13,367 bases of DNA from positions 1-13,367 of the forward strand of contig JBBRHH010000104.1 in assembly GCA_038222915.1 (NCBI GenBank). The letters are read 5' to 3'. The notes below the pieces were generated by a model that was not told the origin of the DNA, did not search any database, and saw nothing but the letters and a program-made list of their open reading frames with translations. Positions 12,219-13,367 of the stretch are shown piece after piece; the stretch's first letter is position 1, and every line of letters begins with the position of its first letter. The stretch is from JBBRHH01 sp038222915 (lineage in GTDB: Bacteria; Planctomycetota; Phycisphaerae; Tepidisphaerales; Tepidisphaeraceae). The translations under genes and the position numbers were made by a program.

Positions 12219-12242
12219 GAGTAGCCGGGCGGTTTTGTTTTT
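12210..12242 (+). terminator. Intrinsic terminator in the thrS leader (attenuator)
   Basis: CCGCCCGG (12210-12217), a 7-nt loop, CCGGGCGG (12225-12232): a perfect 8-bp all-G/C stem, then TTTTGTTTTT. It lies 56 nt before the thrS ATG and on the same strand. Placed between promoter and gene with no other gene before it, it is a regulated terminator rather than an operon end. Confidence 0.9.
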
Positions 12243-12298
12243 GGCAGTGACCTTGTTTGATTTGACGCGGATTATCACGGATTGGAAAGAGGCGAACG

Positions 12299-13367
12299 AT
12301 GGCTTCGATCAAGTTACCCGATGGCAGCATCCGGGAAGTGGCGGACGGAACCACCATACTGCAGTTCGCCGAGACCATCGGCAAACGGCTGGCGCAGGCC
12401 GCCATTGTCGGCCGGCTGGATGGAAAACTGGTTGACCTGGCGACGGCGCTGACGGGCGAACATGAAGTGCAGATCGTGACTGACCGCGATCCGGATGGGC
12501 TATCCGTGATGCGGCACAGCACTGCGCATGTGCTGGCGCAGGCGCTACGACACCTCTACGGCGCTGACCTGCAATACACCATCGGGCCGGTTATCGACAA
12601 CGGATTCTTCTACGACTTTGAGTTTCCCAAGGGCGTGAGCATTTTGGCGGAGGATCTTGGCAAGATTGAGGCCGAGATGCAGAAGATTATCGACGGCAAT
12701 CTTCCGTTTCAGCGGGAGGATGTGGAGCCGGCCGCGGCGCGCGAGCGACTGCATGGTCAGAGCCAGCGGTTCAAGGATGAAATCATCAATGAACTTGAGA
12801 AGGCCGGAGAGAAGAGCGTTTCGCTCTACCAGCAGGGCGATTTTCTGGATTTGTGCCGGGGCCCGCACATTCCGGCTACTGGGAAGATCAAAGCGTTCAA
12901 GCTTCAGTCGATTGCGGGAGCATACTGGCGCGGGGATTCGAACCGCGAGCAGTTAACCCGCATCTACGGCACTGCGTTCTTCGACAAGAAGGAGTTGGAG
13001 AATCTTGCGCGGCTGCAGGAAGAGGCGAAGAAGCGCGACCATCGCGTGCTCGGGCCGCAGCTTGGGCTGTTCGCGATCGATGACGCGGTGGGGCAGGGGT
13101 TGGTGTTGTGGAAGCCGAAAGGTGCGGTGGTGCGACAGGAGTTGCAGAACTTTATTTCCGAGCATCTGAAACGACAGGGATATTCGCAGGTGTTTACGCC
13201 GCATATTGGCCGGCTGGGTCTGTACAAAACCAGCGGGCACTATCCGTATTACCAGGAGTCGCAGTTTCCGCCGCTGGTGGATCGGGAAATGATCGACGCG
13301 TTGGCGAAGGAAGGGTGTGGCTGTGCGGAGCTATCCAACAAGATGAAGGCGGGCGAGATCGACGGCT
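12299..13367 (+). CDS. thrS: Threonyl-tRNA synthetase, 5' part (runs off the window)
   Basis: The first 356 codons are present, starting at ATG 12299 with AAAGAGG 6 nt upstream; the gene continues past the right edge. The enzyme charges tRNA-Thr. Domains: TGS (1-62, MASIKLPDGSIREVADGTT), the editing domain with HSTAH (73-77) and DLCRGPH (184-190) holding the zinc-type His73/His77/Cys186/His190 set, the linker DHRVLGPQLGLFAID (247-261), and the start of the class II core (VLWKPKGAVVRQELQNFI, motif 1; GLYKTSGHYPYY). After TSGHYPYYQESQFPP the usual LKPMNCP does not come at once: at least 30 extra residues with Cys340 and Cys342 intervene before the edge. Expression is probably set by the attenuator upstream. 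Confidence 0.97.
   Translation, partial: MASIKLPDGSIREVADGTTILQFAETIGKRLAQAAIVGRLDGKLVDLATALTGEHEVQIVTDRDPDGLSVMRHSTAHVLAQALRHLYGADLQYTIGPVIDNGFFYDFEFPKGVSILAEDLGKIEAEMQKIIDGNLPFQREDVEPAAARERLHGQSQRFKDEIINELEKAGEKSVSLYQQGDFLDLCRGPHIPATGKIKAFKLQSIAGAYWRGDSNREQLTRIYGTAFFDKKELENLARLQEEAKKRDHRVLGPQLGLFAIDDAVGQGLVLWKPKGAVVRQELQNFISEHLKRQGYSQVFTPHIGRLGLYKTSGHYPYYQESQFPPLVDREMIDALAKEGCGCAELSNKMKAGEIDG

Noticed and set aside
12144..12224. 26-codon Arg/Gly-rich frame from ATG 12144 ending in the terminator loop
   Set aside because: It overlaps the Thr-rich peptide in another frame, has no ribosome site and no expected relation to thrS; position of its stop in the loop is probably chance.
12000..12298. 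T-box riboswitch upstream of thrS
   Set aside because: No T-box core consensus or specifier-loop architecture is seen; the Thr-codon leader peptide with alternative pairings explains the terminator better.

Overview
The window looks like chromosome of a G+C-rich, Gram-negative-type bacterium, most probably a planctomycete or close relative. This placement rests on family resemblance only: a Hanks-type kinase with a DLG (not DFG) motif and an N-terminal GspE_N-like stretch, a ThrRS of an unusual extended type, hopanoid genes (hpnG/hpnH), and an outer-membrane polysaccharide-export lipoprotein. I saw no rRNA, tRNA, insertion sequence, CRISPR array or replication origin.

Left part (1-4700, minus strand). 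From right to left, a compact operon reads: PqqD-like RRE protein (B1), transglutaminase-like leader peptidase (B2), a 50-aa precursor peptide with a textbook lasso-peptide leader, an HPr-kinase-like protein, and an NTP_transf_5 nucleotidyltransferase. Genes overlap or are separated by 1 to 71 nt and are preceded by one good sigma70-type promoter. No asparagine-synthetase-like lasso cyclase is present in the window, and the predicted core (VLPIGGHSAQMQNG) has no Asp or Glu to close a lasso ring. This suggests a lasso-derived RiPP system whose product is matured by leader removal plus phosphorylation and/or nucleotidyl-type modification rather than macrolactam formation. Beyond it lies a Ser/Thr kinase, apparently with its own promoter, whose frame is cut by one amber codon before a 66-codon tail containing a perfect transmembrane helix.

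Middle (4740-8700). Divergent from the RiPP operon is a Wza-type lipoprotein gene; the shared intergenic region carries a perfect 15-bp palindrome and another inverted repeat over the operon promoter. Next comes a hopanoid block: hpnH (radical SAM adenosyl-hopene transferase) with a small conserved-looking protein downstream on the minus strand, and divergently hpnG (adenosylhopane nucleoside phosphorylase) with an SDR dehydrogenase on the plus strand. The hpnG frame extends upstream into a needed beta strand without any ATG/GTG/TTG.

Right part (8700-13367, plus strand). pgk and rpe (central carbon metabolism) are 10 nt apart, followed by accD (fatty-acid synthesis). A small 83-codon minus-strand gene with its own terminator follows. 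The last 350 bp before thrS form what looks like a complete ribosome-mediated attenuator: a strong promoter, an almost leaderless 19-aa leader peptide with five consecutive threonine codons, competing pairings and a strong intrinsic terminator. thrS runs off the right edge.
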